Below, in pieces: positions 23,241-32,000 of a DNA stretch of 64,000 nucleotides. Numbering within the stretch: the stretch's first letter is position 1; every line of letters begins with the position of its first letter. Source of the stretch: Archaeoglobus sp. UBA230 (GTDB taxonomy: Archaea; Halobacteriota; Archaeoglobi; Archaeoglobales; Archaeoglobaceae); assembly GCA_002507545.1 (NCBI GenBank), contig DAVR01000016.1, positions 1-64,000 on the forward strand, written 5' to 3'. The translations under genes and the position numbers were made by a program. The notes beneath the pieces are model-generated. The model was not told where the DNA came from and searched no databases. It saw only the letters and a list, made by a program, of their open reading frames with translations.

Positions 23241-23717
23241 CTAAAGAAGGGATGTCGTGAAGAGCCGGAGCCCACCAACTCTTATTTCAAATATGTAGCC
23301 ACGCTTCACGAGTACATCCAAATATTTTTTCAAGGTGTTGTTGTTCCAATTGAGCTTGCACTTAAGCTGCCAGATGCTTATTAACTTGTTGCTCCTGATT
23401 TCGTTGAGCAATTTAAGCATAGATTCCTCCTTTATTATCCTTGCTCCCTTCTGCATCCCTGGCTTCCTCTTCTTGAAGCCCATTTCGAGCAATATTTGTT
23501 CAGCCTCGCTTATCGTGCACTCGAACTCCTTGGGCAGAAAGATCGTTTTACCACCAAACCTCGCGATTGCAATCAAGTCGCGCTTTCGCAATGCTTTAAT
23601 TCTTTGAGGTAAGTTGCTGTTGCCTTTATATTGCAAGTTGAATCGCTCTTTGAGTTGCTTGTATGTTGCGCAACCCATTTCTTGTATGGCTTGTAAAACC
23701 TCCTCTTGAGTTGGCAT
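23241..23717 (-). CDS. Tandem winged-helix DNA-binding protein
   Basis: 158 residues with two winged-helix modules: residues 3-65 (EVLQAIQEMGCATYKQLKERF, RIKALRKRDLIAIARFGGKTIFL) and 95-155 (LLNEIRSNKLISIWQLKCKL, LDVLVKRGYIFEIRVGGL). Likely a viral transcription regulator placed between the head and tail units. Two bases separate its ATG from the upstream stop. Its targets are not visible. Confidence 0.7.
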   Translation of the reverse strand: MPTQEEVLQAIQEMGCATYKQLKERFNLQYKGNSNLPQRIKALRKRDLIAIARFGGKTIFLPKEFECTISEAEQILLEMGFKKRKPGMQKGARIIKEESMLKLLNEIRSNKLISIWQLKCKLNWNNNTLKKYLDVLVKRGYIFEIRVGGLRLFTTSLL

Positions 23718-24002
23718 CTACTCCAACTCCAATTCCATTTCTCTTTCGATTTCTCTCTCCTTGCGCTCAAACTCTCTCTCGAACTCTGGAACCTCGAACT
23801 TGAGCACATTCTCTATGAATTCTCGCACTTCATCGTAGTTCCTTGGTTTGACAACAATTGCGAGGCCATATTGTTGGACATCGAGTAAGTCGGAGAAATT
23901 GTCCTCAAAAAATTGCTTGGCGATTTTAAGGACCTTAATCGCCTTGAGACTCTCGGTCACATTCAAATTTTTCTTTGTATCCTTTATATTGTTTTTTGTC
24001 AT
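23718..24002 (-). CDS. Hypothetical protein with charged coiled-coil tail
   Basis: 94 residues from ATG 24002 (a longer frame starts at 24047). The middle (LAIVVKPRNYDEVREFIENVL) is followed by an extreme Glu/Arg heptad-like tail (EREFERKEREIEREMELELE). No family recognised; co-transcribed with the head genes. Confidence 0.55.
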   Translation of the reverse strand: MTKNNIKDTKKNLNVTESLKAIKVLKIAKQFFEDNFSDLLDVQQYGLAIVVKPRNYDEVREFIENVLKFEVPEFEREFERKEREIEREMELELE

Positions 24003-24003
24003 C

Positions 24004-24285
24004 TTACGATTTAAAGAACGCAATAAACGCCGAAACAATCGTGACAATCACCGTAAAAGCTCCACCAATTATCTTAAAATAGGATTTGTGTCTCTCTTGT
24101 ACTTGCTTCAAGTTAGATATGTCCTTTTCATGCCTATCGAGAATTAAGGACTGATCCTTTTGCTTTTGTTTTATCGCCTCCAAATCAGCCTTCAGTTCTC
24201 CGAGCATCCTAAGTTGTTCTTGGTTCGTTTTCTGAACATCCAAAAGCAATTGTTGCACGAGTTCCTGCCAGTCCTTGCTGTCCAT
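24004..24285 (-). CDS. Coiled-coil protein with C-terminal membrane helix
   Basis: 93 residues (ATG 24285; a longer frame at 24297). Long coiled coil (MLGELKADLEAIKQKQKDQ...DISNLKQVQERHKS) followed by one transmembrane helix (IIGGAFTVIVTIVSAFIAFF). This resembles XhlA-like phage lysis accessory proteins in layout. The resemblance is of architecture only. Confidence 0.6.
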   Translation of the reverse strand: MDSKDWQELVQQLLLDVQKTNQEQLRMLGELKADLEAIKQKQKDQSLILDRHEKDISNLKQVQERHKSYFKIIGGAFTVIVTIVSAFIAFFKS

Positions 24286-24293
24286 ATTCCCCC

Positions 24294-24734
24294 TCACGGG
24301 GCGGACCTCTTGAACAAAGTCGGTCTAACAACAGTTTCTTGCGTTTCTGGATCCACTTCGTATTTGGCATAAGATCTCTGTGATCTGAGAAACACTTTCA
24401 AGGCTTCATCAGCTTCAAGTCTGAAAAGTTCCATGAGTTGGAGCTTCAACTTGACATTCGGATCCTTGCTCTCCCTCAACTCAGCTAAGGTGTACTCGAG
24501 AGCATCGGCAGAATCTTTTCCACTCAAATCTCTCGCAATTACATCAGCACAAGCGTAGTACAATACCCACTTGAAGATAGATTCAGGAACAAAATCGGAG
24601 AAGTCCCTGCCAGTGAGCTCTTTGACTTGCGCGATTCTTCTATCTAAAAAAGATTGGATTATCGTATCTGGTGGGTCGGTGGTGTAAGCATCTCCAAGCT
24701 TATTCCTGACATCGCTAATCGTTGGGAAGGGCAT
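24294..24734 (-). CDS. Head completion/adaptor protein
   Basis: 146-residue all-helical protein (SDVRNKLGDAYTTDPPDTIIQSFLDRRIAQVKELTG, then WVLYYACADVIARDL) with the pattern of head-tail connector adaptors (gp6/gp15 type). It lies after the capsid gene as usual. Confidence 0.65.
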   Translation of the reverse strand: MPFPTISDVRNKLGDAYTTDPPDTIIQSFLDRRIAQVKELTGRDFSDFVPESIFKWVLYYACADVIARDLSGKDSADALEYTLAELRESKDPNVKLKLQLMELFRLEADEALKVFLRSQRSYAKYEVDPETQETVVRPTLFKRSAP

Positions 24735-24740
24735 AGCCCT

Positions 24741-24905
24741 TCACTCTTTCTTTGGCTTGCTCTTCTTCTCCTCGACAGTCTCGAAGAGTCCTGTTGCGAG
24801 CATTCTTTCTGCAACTTTCTCGTCCTTGACTTCTACAATTTCGCCTTTCTTCAGCTTGAACTCTTTGGAGATGTATGTTGGAGCATTAACGAGTTTTAAC
24901 TTCAA
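24741..24905 (-). CDS. Small head-region protein
   Basis: 54 residues starting at TTG 24905, with a perfect GGAGGTGAT ribosome site six bases before it. Beta N-terminus (KLKLVNAPTYISKEFKLKKGEIVEV) and a Lys-rich tail, similar in pattern to short head proteins found after capsid genes. Ends seven bases before the adaptor ATG. Confidence 0.65.
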   Translation of the reverse strand: MKLKLVNAPTYISKEFKLKKGEIVEVKDEKVAERMLATGLFETVEEKKSKPKKE

Positions 24906-24918
24906 CTAAATCACCTCC

Positions 24919-25248
24919 TCAACCTTTAATCGTCTTTGGTGCAAAATCGGGCTGAGTGCTCTTCTCAGCATCGGCTGTCGTGACAACATTGGTCGTGTCT
25001 GTTACATTCGTGGTACCATCGTAGTGCAGTCCTGTCGCAGCACAATGCGCATTGTAATCGGCCTTTATCTCATTCACGAGATCCACCAATGCGTTATACT
25101 TGGCCTTAAGATCGTTGATTATGTCTTTTATCGTTGCAAGATCGTCGGCAATATCTCTCAATGCTTGTGCAAGGTCAGGTGAACCTTGAGCCCCTCCAGG
25201 AGCTAAGTTCGCTCCACCTTCACCAAAGTTCTCTTTGATTACGACCAT
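24919..25248 (-). CDS. Head-associated coiled-coil protein
   Basis: 109 residues from ATG 25248 (AGGTGG upstream). Gly-rich N-terminus (NFGEGGANLAPGGAQGSPDL), a coiled coil (IADDLATIKDIINDLKAKYNALVDL) and a Thr/Asp-rich end. Directly follows the capsid gene; possibly a decoration or head-fibre protein. Confidence 0.55.
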   Translation of the reverse strand: MVVIKENFGEGGANLAPGGAQGSPDLAQALRDIADDLATIKDIINDLKAKYNALVDLVNEIKADYNAHCAATGLHYDGTTNVTDTTNVVTTADAEKSTQPDFAPKTIKG

Positions 25249-25269
25249 CGAAACCACCTAAAAATTGGG

Positions 25270-26169
25270 TTAAGGTGCTGCAACATTGATGGCTCTTGCA
25301 ATCGCATCCTTCTCTTCGATTATGAAATCGACCCTTGCTGTCAATGCATACTTGGCGTAGAGGTCCTTGTCGATCACCTCATCGCTCTGCGTGGTCTTCC
25401 TGACAGTTATGTTCCTCTGGATGACCACAATGAGGTTTTGTGGAATCGTAAGCCAGACTTGGTCATCAGGCCACTTAGGTGGCGTAATTACTGGGAAGCC
25501 CCTCGGCATGACTTCCTTGTCGCTGATCAGGAGGGCGTCGCCAGCGGCAGTTGCTCTGTTCGTTAGGTAGTCTTTGAAGGCTTCGAGCTGATCGGGGCTC
25601 ATTATCCACACAAGCCCTGGCCTTCTGTATTTGTTCGGTAAAGCCTTGATCAAGTTGCTGAAGAGCTCCTTATCAATCGAAGCTCCACCATGATCGTAAG
25701 TGTGGGTTCCAGTTGCAGCTTGCTTTATCCAACCATCGTCGATCTTCAGAAAGTCGTAGTCAGGATCTGCTGGATCAGTAGCTGTATCTGCGTTTATGGC
25801 GAGATCTTCGAGATCTACGCTGAATTGCTGGGCCATTATCCTTGCAATAGTGTTCGCGAGGTTTTCGCGCTCAATGTTGTCCTCGATAGCTTCCATCGTT
25901 ATGCCATACTTGAGCATGACCTTAACAGTATCATAGTTCACGCTGCCTATCGTTACTGATGCTTCGGAAGCGACAGTTTCTCCTTCGGTTGGGGATCTCA
26001 GAATCCTTGATGCTACACCAATCTTGTCGATCTGACCCTTGGGATGGTTAACTGCCAGAACTCTGCATTTCTTCAGCAAGATCGCTTGCTCTTGTACCAT
26101 TTGTATGAAGCGATTGGCTTGCTGTCTGTTCATCACTCCAGTTCCCAATTCAGTAGTTGTTATGGGCAT
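25270..26169 (-). CDS. Major capsid protein, HK97-like fold
   Basis: 299-residue protein with the general pattern of HK97-fold capsids: N-terminal arm (MNRQQANRFIQMVQEQA), E-loop region (PTEGETVASEASVTIGSVNYDTVKVML), a spine helix (NLANTIARIMAQQFSVDLEDLAI), VWIMSPDQLEAFKDYL and MPRGFPVITPP in the P/A domains. Its place directly after the protease/scaffold gene confirms the role. No cleavable delta-domain is obvious, consistent with a separate scaffold. Confidence 0.88.
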   Translation of the reverse strand: MPITTTELGTGVMNRQQANRFIQMVQEQAILLKKCRVLAVNHPKGQIDKIGVASRILRSPTEGETVASEASVTIGSVNYDTVKVMLKYGITMEAIEDNIERENLANTIARIMAQQFSVDLEDLAINADTATDPADPDYDFLKIDDGWIKQAATGTHTYDHGGASIDKELFSNLIKALPNKYRRPGLVWIMSPDQLEAFKDYLTNRATAAGDALLISDKEVMPRGFPVITPPKWPDDQVWLTIPQNLIVVIQRNITVRKTTQSDEVIDKDLYAKYALTARVDFIIEEKDAIARAINVAAP

Positions 26170-26538
26170 TTAGAACACCCCCTCAAAACTAACCTCATCT
26201 GAATTCCCGCCAACCTTAACCTTCGGAGGCGCTGACTTCGCTTTGAGTACCTTGGTCTCGAGGATCGTCAAGTAGAATTCCTTGAGATCAGTAACATCCT
26301 TTGATTTGAGTTCTTCTTCGTTGATTTCGTCAGTCAAAGCCTTGATCTTCTCAATCAATTCAGCTTTTTCACGTTCAATGTATTGCTTGACCTCGTTTGC
26401 CAATTTCTCGTTTTCTTCTTTGAGTTTAGCGTTTTCAGCTGTGAGTTCACTGTTCTTTGTCTCGAGTTCTTTGACTTTCTCCGATAATTCGCTGATTGTC
26501 GCTTCGAGTTCCTTAACCCTTTTCTCTACTTCTTCCAT
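26170..26538 (-). CDS. Nested scaffold protein (3' part of the protease gene)
   Basis: Predicted separate product of 122 residues from ATG 26538, in frame with the protease gene. It consists of a long coiled coil (ELEATISELSEKVKELETKN, AKLKEENEKLANEV) and a basic tail, the usual scaffold form. A copy of the viral promoter (26557-26570) lies 28 bases upstream, inside the protease gene, exactly as at other viral units. Separate nested scaffolds are known from lambda-type heads, where the basis is an internal start. Confidence 0.7.
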   Translation of the reverse strand: MEEVEKRVKELEATISELSEKVKELETKNSELTAENAKLKEENEKLANEVKQYIEREKAELIEKIKALTDEINEEELKSKDVTDLKEFYLTILETKVLKAKSAPPKVKVGGNSDEVSFEGVF

Positions 26539-27531
26539 GTTTTCTTGGCGTGAATTTAGACTTTTTAAAGCAGAGTGGTCAGTTGCTTCCTCTTCAAGTT
26601 TGAGCGCCTTAAGAAGTACCTCTTCGTCGATCTGAAGAGTCTTCAGTACAACACCAACATCAAGAAGCGATCTATATTCTGGTGGCTCCCTTCCAAAATC
26701 GTTTTTGTAGTGGGCCGATAGGTGAGCATATATTTTGCGCTTGTCCTCCTCTGGCAATTTTGCAACAGATAGTCTGACAAAGCCAGCGATTACTCCTCTC
26801 AAGTTGACAGCGTGCGGTTTTGGATGTTTGGTCGGGTTGTGGTGTGGGAACTTCAAGTCTGTATAGCGGTCTGGTGGATTCTTGGGAGCCCAAGCAAAGT
26901 GGGCTGCGATGAATTGTTGCTCGTCCTCGCTCAATGATTCCCAAGGCTCATCAGTAAAATCACTCAAATTCGGTTTCCTCCAAGGCGATTCTTCATCCTT
27001 GCCATACTTGAATGTGTGGCGAGGAGATATGCCTTTAATAACCAAGTTCTTCTCGTAAACATCTTCGACAACAGCTTCAGGGTTTGAAGGGATGCCGACA
27101 AGTGATACTTCGAGTATTTGCAATTTCTTTATCTTATTGCCCTTTCTCTCGAGTACCTTGAAGCCTATGCTGAACGCATCGAGGAATCCATTTTTAAGAG
27201 ATTCGTAAATTAGCTCGAAGTATGGATGTGCCTTGTTGAGCATTACCTTTATCCAGAGCTTCAATATTCCTCTGTCTTCTTTTACAGCTGCATCCACAAC
27301 TTTTCCGATTGGTATCTCATCCTCGATGTCAAAGTCTCTCTTTATTAGGGGCGCATGCCCGATGAAAACCTTGTTGTAAGGCGGATTCACGATGTCTCTT
27401 GCCGCTTCCTGTAAGGCTTCTTCGGTTATTATTTCGTCGTGGAGGTCCTCAACAGTGGCAGAAGCGTATCCTTCAACATATACGTTTTTCTCGTCCTCTT
27501 TGGTTTTGAGAGATCTGACTACCAATTGCAT
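26170..27531 (-). CDS. Prohead protease with C-terminal scaffold domain
   Basis: 453-residue fusion. Residues 1-160 are an HK97-type prohead protease (VYVEGYASATVEDLHDEIIT, GHAPLIKRD with the candidate His, FLDAFSIGFKVLER with the candidate Ser, VSLVGIPSNPEAV). The middle (about 175-300) has YKNDFG and Pro-rich stretches. Residues 332-453 are a coiled-coil scaffold. Followed without gap by the capsid gene. It has its own promoter 26 bases upstream. Confidence 0.85.
   Translation of the reverse strand: MQLVVRSLKTKEDEKNVYVEGYASATVEDLHDEIITEEALQEAARDIVNPPYNKVFIGHAPLIKRDFDIEDEIPIGKVVDAAVKEDRGILKLWIKVMLNKAHPYFELIYESLKNGFLDAFSIGFKVLERKGNKIKKLQILEVSLVGIPSNPEAVVEDVYEKNLVIKGISPRHTFKYGKDEESPWRKPNLSDFTDEPWESLSEDEQQFIAAHFAWAPKNPPDRYTDLKFPHHNPTKHPKPHAVNLRGVIAGFVRLSVAKLPEEDKRKIYAHLSAHYKNDFGREPPEYRSLLDVGVVLKTLQIDEEVLLKALKLEEEATDHSALKSLNSRQENMEEVEKRVKELEATISELSEKVKELETKNSELTAENAKLKEENEKLANEVKQYIEREKAELIEKIKALTDEINEEELKSKDVTDLKEFYLTILETKVLKAKSAPPKVKVGGNSDEVSFEGVF
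26557..26570 (-). promoter_or_regulatory. Internal viral promoter for the scaffold
   Basis: Minus strand CTTTAAAAAGTCTAAA (variant of the motif) inside the protease coding sequence, 28 bases before the in-frame ATG at 26538. Confidence 0.6.
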
Positions 27532-27548
27532 GTGAGAGTCTGCCAGAA

Positions 27549-27561
27549 TAGACTTTTAAAA
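27549..27561 (-). promoter_or_regulatory. Viral structural promoter (protease/capsid unit)
   Basis: Minus strand TTTTAAAAGTCTATT, about 26 bases before the ATG at 27531. Confidence 0.65.
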
Positions 27562-27571
27562 TGCTGATAAG

Positions 27572-27901
27572 CTAATACACCAAAGTTACACCATCTTCCG
27601 AATCGGGCATTCTTGGAGGCTTAACTTCTGGCAAGTTATCCTTAACGATCCATTCTCCCGAATCAGCCAATTTATTCGCTGCATACCTCCATAAATATAG
27701 GTCTCTTTCCGATTTTATGAGCCACGCGAGAAATGTCGGTCTGGAGTTCATCTCCTGTCGAATTCTCTCCAGAGCTCTTTTCCCGAGAGTACCGAATGAC
27801 TTTGCTGTGACCTCGATTGGATTATGAGGGTCGCTGCCCATACCAATTATCTCTACTTTATCTGGCAATTCTTTGTGTTTGACTACTATCTTCCATTCCA
27901 T
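27572..27901 (-). CDS. Hypothetical head-region protein
   Basis: 109 residues (KIVVKHKELPDKVEIIGMGSD, SRPTFLAWLIKSERDLYLWRYAANKLA). No family recognised. It has its own TATA box (27927-27936, TTTTATATAATA on the minus strand) without the GTCTA element, inside the 3' end of the head-morphogenesis unit. Lies between the head protein and the protease. Confidence 0.6.
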   Translation of the reverse strand: MEWKIVVKHKELPDKVEIIGMGSDPHNPIEVTAKSFGTLGKRALERIRQEMNSRPTFLAWLIKSERDLYLWRYAANKLADSGEWIVKDNLPEVKPPRMPDSEDGVTLVY

Positions 27902-27925
27902 TCTACCACTATTTCCTTATTAATA

Positions 27926-29419
27926 TTATATAAAATCTCCCCTCAACACGGAAAGCAAAAACGCGAAGACTTCTCTGTCAGCCTCGTACAACTTCTTCAT
28001 CGATTCCTCCGTGGCGAAATGCTCTAAACCGACACTCACGAACTCTGTCATTATGTCCCCCTTCAGATCTTCGATGACTTCGGGATTCTCCTTGATTCTC
28101 ATCAAGTTTCTTACAGAATCCTTAGCCAACTTTGATGGATAAAATCTTCCCATGTACGGACTTATGTGCTCGAAGCCTTCGAAAATGTAAACATCATATC
28201 CAACGAACTCGTAGTTCTTGAATTCGTTCAGTCGCCTCAACTTGTAGCCTCTCTTCCTAATTCTCGCGAGATAAAACTCTTTCACGACATCTTCAGCGCC
28301 ATAGTGCTCCAAGTGGTGGCCATATTCATGGAGAAAATCACGCCACTCGTTTTCACTTCCAACCCCTCTTATCAGCGTAATTCTCTTCTTCCACCAATTG
28401 TAATGTGGATTTCCAGACTTCTGATAATTAATTTGCACATTTCCCGCTTTCTCTATCAACCTTCTGTTGACCTTTGTGGGTAACAATAATTGTATTCTCT
28501 CCCTCAAATCCTTACTGGCTCCTTTCATGTAGCTTTTGTAAATTTCCTTTCCTATTCTCTCAGACTCAATCACGCTCAATGGTCTACCATTTACAACACG
28601 ATTAACAGCTTTCGTAAAGCTACCCTCTTCCTTCAACGCTTTTTCGAAATCGTCCAAAGCCTTTCCAATTTTCTCGTCGATCTCAGGAATTCCAACCCCA
28701 AATTCTTCTTTTCGCTCTTCTTCACTTTCTTTATCGAAGTAAGGCAATGTCGTGCACCGGCAATTCGGATGCGCTGGTGGGGTAGGGTCCCCGATGTTGA
28801 ATATCTTATCATGTTTCGCTCCACAAATCGGACAAGTGCGCTCGTCAGCAGCTGCGTACCACTTCCACTTCTTCAAGCCAGCTTTCTGATAGCGGTCAAT
28901 TGCTGCGGCATTAAAAACTCTCGTGGATTCCGTTCTTGCAATACGCTCTGCTTTCCATTTTGTATCGTTTATTACCTCTTTAACCCGCTTAGTTAACTCC
29001 GATATCGATTCTCCTCTAATTATCCCTTCTCTCAACTGGAAAGCTAAAGCCTTCTTCGTCTCCTCGCTCAAGCCCTTGATCAGATCGAGCTGCAAGTTCT
29101 CGAGCTGGAGCAAAGTTTCGTTGTCGAGAATGCCAAGATGTGGCGGTATTTCTATCGTGATGCCATAGCGCTTCAGCTGTCTGTTTGCGAAATCAGCTCC
29201 GCGCTGCCAGAATTGCTGAGTATAGTAAGCAACAACTTCTTCAGCCTTATCGCCAGCGAGGTGCTTCGATACGATTTGCTTTATCTCCCCGATTGTCGCC
29301 TCGTTAATCGCATCTGTAGTACCGAGAACTTCCAGGATTTCTCGCTTTGCCGATTCTGAAAGCTTTCTCAGCGCTTTAACATACTCTTTTCTGAGGAGCT
29401 TTGTCTTCGTTGGATCCAT
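27926..29419 (-). CDS. Head morphogenesis protein (gp7/gpF) fused to a zincin-like domain
   Basis: 497 residues. Residues about 115-230 form the SPP1 gp7/Mu gpF minor-head domain, ending in its zinc module (RTCPICGAKHDK, HPNCRCTTLPYF). After a linker, residues 340-497 add a domain with HEYGHH at 364-369, the HExxH signature of zinc metallopeptidases, in FLHEYGHHLEHYG; a downstream Glu (TEFVSVGLEHF) could be the third ligand. ATG 29419 follows GAGGAAGAG and lies next to the portal stop; a longer frame starts at 29479. Minor head protein; peptidase activity is inferred. Confidence 0.8.
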   Translation of the reverse strand: MDPTKTKLLRKEYVKALRKLSESAKREILEVLGTTDAINEATIGEIKQIVSKHLAGDKAEEVVAYYTQQFWQRGADFANRQLKRYGITIEIPPHLGILDNETLLQLENLQLDLIKGLSEETKKALAFQLREGIIRGESISELTKRVKEVINDTKWKAERIARTESTRVFNAAAIDRYQKAGLKKWKWYAAADERTCPICGAKHDKIFNIGDPTPPAHPNCRCTTLPYFDKESEEERKEEFGVGIPEIDEKIGKALDDFEKALKEEGSFTKAVNRVVNGRPLSVIESERIGKEIYKSYMKGASKDLRERIQLLLPTKVNRRLIEKAGNVQINYQKSGNPHYNWWKKRITLIRGVGSENEWRDFLHEYGHHLEHYGAEDVVKEFYLARIRKRGYKLRRLNEFKNYEFVGYDVYIFEGFEHISPYMGRFYPSKLAKDSVRNLMRIKENPEVIEDLKGDIMTEFVSVGLEHFATEESMKKLYEADREVFAFLLSVLRGDFI

Positions 29420-29420
29420 G

Positions 29421-30641
29421 TTACTCTTCCTCTTTTGGTGGTTCTGGTGGCAGATCGATCCATTCTCTTGCTTCTCCAAGCGTTACAACGCCAGCTTGAT
29501 ACAGCTTGACCGCCTGATCGACCCAATCGCTGTAGTCCTCCCTGAGCGGATTGTTGAACTTGAACCTGACATCTGCATCAGTGATGCGTGGAATCAGCTT
29601 TCTGTTGATTTCAGCCTCGAATTTGCGCTGGATACTCTCGATGAACAGCATGAACGTGCGACGTTGGTTGTATGACGTGGCTCTGTTGCTACCCTCAGCC
29701 TCCCCCAAGAAAACTTTCGGTACCTTCAGAGCTCTATCCACCTGCCGCTGCAGATGCTCGAGTATTTTCGCTATGCCTGCGAAGTCGTGAGAGGCTGATA
29801 GGTCCTTCAATTCAACAGTTTGATCAAAAACAAGATTGTTGCTCACAGTAAAAGTTCCATCAAGGTTATCTTTCACCCTATCAGCGAGCAACTCGTTCAC
29901 AGCCTCAAGCTTCTCCTCAGCGTATGTTTTTCCAGTCTTAGGATTTATTGCTTCATCTTCTGGAGTTAACTCCACCTTGGCCCAAAGCAATCGGTGGGCA
30001 TCACGATGGGCCATGGCTGCTGCTGTCGCTTCTATCTTATTCTTTATGCTGAGTTTATTATAGACATTGTGCAACAAGCTCAAACCATAAACATTGTCCG
30101 CAAATTGCCTAAAGCGGAAGTGAAGGACATCCTCTGGCTCGAATTTGTACTCTGGATCTCCAATGAATGTTGCGTTGTAATCGTACCAATAAAATTGTAT
30201 TCTACCATACTCGTCCGTTACGATTTTGACACGCTTTGGGTGAACAACTTGAAGAGTAAAACCAAAATCGTTGTCCTCCTCGACAATGAAATTGTAAGCG
30301 TTTCCAAAAATCAGATGAGTTAACACATCGTTTTCCAAGATGTCCCAAAATCCGACTTCAGCTGCAAACTCCTCGCACCTCTCAACAGCTTTCGGCTCGC
30401 CGATGAACTGAAAGCCAGCTCCAACAACCAAGTATGTGATGGTCTCAAGGTGGGCTTGAGCGTCTTCGCTTATATTGTAAAGCCATTCGTATTCGTCGTA
30501 GTTAACACGAGGGTCGAATCCAGGTGAACTTTCCAATGGTTTGGCTACAAGAATTGCCTTGTCGGACTTGTACTTGAACTCCCTTCTTCTTTGTGTCTTG
30601 GGCATGTCATTCGAGAACCTACGGATGATTCTGTTCAGCAT
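29421..30641 (-). CDS. Portal protein
   Basis: 406-residue portal (HK97/phage portal family): LVVGAGFQFIGEP, the stem region NAYNFIVEEDNDFGFTLQVVHPKRVKI, FEPEDVLHFRFRQFADNVYGLSLL and PKVFLGEAEGSNRAT near the C-terminus. Forms the dodecameric DNA gate. Between terminase and head morphogenesis genes as usual, with its own viral promoter. Confidence 0.9.
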   Translation of the reverse strand: MLNRIIRRFSNDMPKTQRRREFKYKSDKAILVAKPLESSPGFDPRVNYDEYEWLYNISEDAQAHLETITYLVVGAGFQFIGEPKAVERCEEFAAEVGFWDILENDVLTHLIFGNAYNFIVEEDNDFGFTLQVVHPKRVKIVTDEYGRIQFYWYDYNATFIGDPEYKFEPEDVLHFRFRQFADNVYGLSLLHNVYNKLSIKNKIEATAAAMAHRDAHRLLWAKVELTPEDEAINPKTGKTYAEEKLEAVNELLADRVKDNLDGTFTVSNNLVFDQTVELKDLSASHDFAGIAKILEHLQRQVDRALKVPKVFLGEAEGSNRATSYNQRRTFMLFIESIQRKFEAEINRKLIPRITDADVRFKFNNPLREDYSDWVDQAVKLYQAGVVTLGEAREWIDLPPEPPKEEE

Positions 30642-30658
30642 GTAAGAGTGGGCAGATT

Positions 30659-30670
30659 TAGACTTTAAAT
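30659..30670 (-). promoter_or_regulatory. Viral structural promoter (portal unit)
   Basis: Minus strand ATTTAAAGTCTA, 25 bases before the ATG at 30641, placed in the 30 bases between the terminase and portal genes. Confidence 0.65.
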
Positions 30671-30671
30671 A

Positions 30672-32000
30672 TCAGCCAACGACTCCATAAACCCTCCTCA
30701 ACGATCTGCCTCCGTGACCCGCTGCCCACACAGCAAGGGCCAACGCTATGACACAATCATCATGCATGCCTTGCCTCGCCTCCATCTTTATTCCTTGCCT
30801 CGTGAGTTGATACTCGAAGAATTGTAGCTCTTTTATCAGCTCCTCTATGTATGGATACTTGACTTCGCCATTCTCGATTGCCGCTTGCAAGCGCTGGATC
30901 AATTGGACCTTCGACTTTGCAGTGAAGACATATCCTTCAGCTCCGATATCCTGCAAGTCCTCGAGTACTGGATCTCCAACACCACTGGAATCGATCAAAA
31001 CTTTGGCGTAGTTGAAGCGCTTGTACAATTCCTTCAACTTCAATATCGTTTCGGCGTAGGGGCGGCGGTTGAATCGCTGGAAGTGGACGAGTTTGAAGGG
31101 CTTATTCGTGATGTCAAGTACTATGATGACCGTATAATCGAGATACTTCGCCAGATCGCAACCGATAGCGTAGATTCTCCCTGGCTGCCCCATATCGACG
31201 AGTTCGATGTTGGAGATGTTTCTCTGGATGTCGGCCCACCTGAAAACAGCATTCTGGTCCTCTACGAACTCCGCGAGGTATTCTGTGCGGAAAATGATCG
31301 AGTTCTCGCCATACTCTCTCTTTTTCTTCTCTATGAACTCGTGACTGATATGGGGATTGGCTGTAGAAGGGAAGCGATAGCTGCTGTAGTCTTCGAACTC
31401 TTCCGATTGCCCCTTGAGGTAGGAATCGTAAAAGTGGTTCTTTCCGAATGGCGTTCCGATTTTGATCCATGATCCATTGAAATCTGCTAACATTGGCTCG
31501 ACAACTTGGCTGATGACATCATCGGGAATGTAAGCAGCTTCGTCGAGGATTGCCCTATGCGCCTTGTGGCCTCTCAAGTACTCTGGCTTTGTTGTCGAGC
31601 GAGCGTGGATCTCGCTGCCATTCCTAAATATAATCTTGCTGAAGGGAGTTTTGTAGACTCGCTCGATGAGGTGAACAAGAATCGATTTAGAAAGTAGGGT
31701 CGTTATCTCCCAAAACATGATATTTGCTTGGTTGTAGGATGGGGCGAGGATGAACTGAATGGATCCAGGATGAGTTATGGCGTAGTGGATGGCCGAAAAC
31801 GCCATCGCTTTGGTCTTGCCGAAACGTCTGCCAGCAACAACAGTTATGAACTGATGCTTGTCGCGGAGGATCAGCTTTTGAGCTTCGTGGGGCTCGTGGT
31901 TTAGGAATATTTGTGTGAACAGAACTGGATCCCTTATGGCTTGCTTAATCTTCTTTTTGTCCTTGCCGAGTTCCGATATCAAATCGTCGAGCTTACTCAT
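30672..32000 (-). CDS. Terminase large subunit
   Basis: 442-residue DNA-packaging motor. ATPase: Walker A AGRRFGKT at 56-63, Walker B AILDEAAYI near 150, a coupling GTPFG. Nuclease: Asp residues in CDLAKYLDYTV (about 280), VLIDSSGVGDP (about 335) and MHDDCVIALALA (about 420), the RNase-H-like triad. Overlaps the small subunit gene by eight bases. Confidence 0.93.
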   Translation of the reverse strand: MSKLDDLISELGKDKKKIKQAIRDPVLFTQIFLNHEPHEAQKLILRDKHQFITVVAGRRFGKTKAMAFSAIHYAITHPGSIQFILAPSYNQANIMFWEITTLLSKSILVHLIERVYKTPFSKIIFRNGSEIHARSTTKPEYLRGHKAHRAILDEAAYIPDDVISQVVEPMLADFNGSWIKIGTPFGKNHFYDSYLKGQSEEFEDYSSYRFPSTANPHISHEFIEKKKREYGENSIIFRTEYLAEFVEDQNAVFRWADIQRNISNIELVDMGQPGRIYAIGCDLAKYLDYTVIIVLDITNKPFKLVHFQRFNRRPYAETILKLKELYKRFNYAKVLIDSSGVGDPVLEDLQDIGAEGYVFTAKSKVQLIQRLQAAIENGEVKYPYIEELIKELQFFEYQLTRQGIKMEARQGMHDDCVIALALAVWAAGHGGRSLRRVYGVVG

